DNA from: an uncultured Phycisphaerales bacterium
GTDB lineage: Bacteria > Planctomycetota > Phycisphaerae > Sedimentisphaerales > Anaerohalosphaeraceae
Assembly: GCA_937868095.1 (NCBI GenBank)
Contig: CALMLO010000037.1
Span: 1-64,000, forward strand
Length of the DNA stretch: 64,000 nt
Reading direction: 5' to 3'
The first letter of the stretch is position 1. Each line of letters opens with the position of its first letter. Position numbers and translations under genes: made by a program. Positions 62,620 to 64,000 of the stretch are shown piece by piece. Below the pieces are notes generated by a model. The model was not told the origin of the DNA. It made no database searches and saw only the letters and a program-made list of their open reading frames with translations.

Positions 62620-64000
62620 ATGACTTGTATGAAATTCTTGCCGTACCTGTTAGTCACAGCCATCCTGTTTTTATCTATCTATTCTGCAGCAGATACGCAT
62701 CCTTCCGGCATATCATCCCAATGGTCCAGGGAAAAAACGCATGCATGGTATGCTAAACAGCCTTGGCTGTGCGGGTTTAACTACATCCCGGCCAATGCCA
62801 TCAGTTATACAGAGATGTGGATGGATTATTCTTTTGACCCCAAGAGGATTGACACCGAATTGAAAATTGCAGAAGAAGTGGGCTTTAACTGTTGCAGAGT
62901 GGTCTTCTCTTATGTCGTTTGGGAACATGATCCCGAAGGATTCCACGCTCGCTTCGAACGGTTCCTCAGTATCTGCCACAAGCGAGGATTGAAAGTCATA
63001 CCGATCTTTTTTGACGATTGCGTATTCGGTCCGATTACCGATCCTGTTTACGGACGACAGCCGGAAATCGTAGAGGGCTGGTACGCAAACGGCTGGACCC
63101 CCAGCCCCGGCCACAGTATGGTCAGAAATCCCGCCTCGTGGAACCAGCTTGAAAAGTACGTAACCGATATTATGAATCGGCACAAGAACGATCTGCGAAT
63201 TCTCTGCTGGGATTTATACAATGAACCTACAAACGCAGGGTTGGGTGATGCATCGATTCCTCTGCTTGAAAAAGTATTTGAATGGGCACGGCGGGTCAAC
63301 CCGGTACAGCCGCTGACTACGGGGTGGTGGAATAATAATCCAAAACTGAATAAGGTGATTTTTGAGAATTCAGATATTATTACCTTCCATAACTATCTAT
63401 CCGCAGATCGGCTGTATAAGCAAATCAGAGAACTCCAGATGCTGGGCCGCCCCGTTATTTGTACCGAATGGCTGAACCGGGGGCTCCAGTCGGTCGTGAT
63501 TACCTGCCTGCCGATATTCTACCATACAAATGCGGGATGTATGCATTGGGGGCTGGTTAACGGTAGGACACAGACCGATCTAAACTGGGGACATCGGCCG
63601 GGCGATCCGGAACCGGCACTATGGCAGCATGATATCTATCGGCCGGACTACAAACCTTATTCGAGCGAGGAGATAGACATCTTTAAGTTTTATCTGCGAA
63701 CCGCGAAATCTTTGAAGCGGTCGCGTCTGTTGTGGGCTGATCCTGTTTTGCCCACTTCGGAACTGCTGGCTCAGCGTTGGAAATACACATTTCAAGACCC
63801 CGGTGAAAAGTGGGCCGATCCAGACTACAACGATAGTCAATGGAAGACAGGAGAGGGCGGATTCGGGACCGCTGGTACGGCAGGTTTAGCGGTCGGCTCA
63901 ATTTGGCAAACCGGTCAGATATGGCTGCGGAAAGAGTTTCAATTGGAAGATGCTTCGGTGTCCGATCTTTGCTTCCGTATTTTTCACGATGAAGATATTT
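62620..64000 (+). CDS. Secreted glycoside hydrolase, GH5-like (3' end outside window)
   Basis: The window cuts this gene after 460 codons. A signal peptide (residues about 4-24, KFLPYLLVTAILFLSIYSA) precedes a TIM-barrel glycosidase domain (about 30-370). The proton donor is Glu202 in WDLYNEP and the nucleophile is Glu283 in ICTEWLNR, the paired glutamates of the GH-A clan. After residue 385 a jelly-roll-like domain starts, with KWADPDYNDSQWKTGEGGFG, the look of a GH2-type sugar-binding domain. The target is a plant or algal polysaccharide by analogy. The ATG has AAAGGA nine bases upstream; four more ATG codons surround it. It lies next to the PocR/AraC regulator and URO-D-like gene. Confidence 0.82.
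   Translation, partial: MTCMKFLPYLLVTAILFLSIYSAADTHPSGISSQWSREKTHAWYAKQPWLCGFNYIPANAISYTEMWMDYSFDPKRIDTELKIAEEVGFNCCRVVFSYVVWEHDPEGFHARFERFLSICHKRGLKVIPIFFDDCVFGPITDPVYGRQPEIVEGWYANGWTPSPGHSMVRNPASWNQLEKYVTDIMNRHKNDLRILCWDLYNEPTNAGLGDASIPLLEKVFEWARRVNPVQPLTTGWWNNNPKLNKVIFENSDIITFHNYLSADRLYKQIRELQMLGRPVICTEWLNRGLQSVVITCLPIFYHTNAGCMHWGLVNGRTQTDLNWGHRPGDPEPALWQHDIYRPDYKPYSSEEIDIFKFYLRTAKSLKRSRLLWADPVLPTSELLAQRWKYTFQDPGEKWADPDYNDSQWKTGEGGFGTAGTAGLAVGSIWQTGQIWLRKEFQLEDASVSDLCFRIFHDEDI

Overview
The window looks like a chromosomal segment of a Planctomycetota bacterium, probably class Phycisphaerae or a relative. This is an inference from gene content. The signs are a PurS-PurS-PurL fusion, a FolK-deoxynucleoside kinase fusion, an LL-diaminopimelate aminotransferase, a type III glutamine synthetase, a decayed fibronectin/dockerin-like module of a kind common in planctomycete secreted proteins, and several large conserved-type membrane proteins without known function. 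Base composition is near 50% GC and even throughout. I see no insertion sequence, phage gene or CRISPR array. Most of the window is ordinary housekeeping.

Region by region. 1-3.4 kb: an anti-sigma-like membrane protein, cardiolipin synthase and a ClC channel. 3.7-4.1 kb: tRNA-Thr and tRNA-Lys with a terminator. 4.1-18.4 kb: a long minus-strand run that starts with three consecutive SPFH/band-7 genes and continues with a heavy-metal P1B ATPase, an ABC-2 type ATPase and permease, a large membrane-anchored protein of unknown function, a UvrD-type helicase and phosphoglucose isomerase. A second ABC permease diverges from it. 19.6-22.6 kb: a GNAT acetyltransferase, a probable small RNA with its own promoter and terminator, a 3D-domain protein with a long leader and a secreted nuclease-fold protein. 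22.6-26.6 kb: an Rrf2-type regulator followed by pstS-C-A-B. 26.8-34.6 kb: aspartate aminotransferase, a large GT-C-like membrane protein, a GT2 glycosyltransferase, alanine racemase and a cyclotransferase-amidoligase-like fusion. 34.5-46 kb: malate dehydrogenase, an AONS-type PLP enzyme, Lgt, and a dense minus-strand biosynthetic cluster (panD, panC, folK-dNK, dapL, purQ, purL, tyrA). 46.3-51.4 kb: accA, an FHA protein, rlmN, plsY and a GNAT/class V aminotransferase fusion. 51.4-59.7 kb: a sulfotransferase, tRNA-Arg, NAD synthetase, GS type III, a membrane-anchored helix-turn-helix protein, an OmpA-type lipoprotein, ndk and tRNA-Ser. 59.8-64 kb: an accessory edge holding the decayed exoprotein fragment, a PocR/AraC regulator, a URO-D-like protein and a secreted glycoside hydrolase cut by the window end.

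The observations most worth following are these: the triple SPFH plus metal-ATPase plus ABC operon; an exact 37-residue-spaced triple motif in the tail of the ABC ATPase; the glutamine-dependent-type NAD synthetase whose amidotransferase nucleophile cysteine is glycine; the cyclotransferase-amidoligase-like fusion; the GNAT-aminotransferase fusion beside plsY; and the small RNA at about 20.3 kb. Functions are read from sequence motifs only; no database search was possible.
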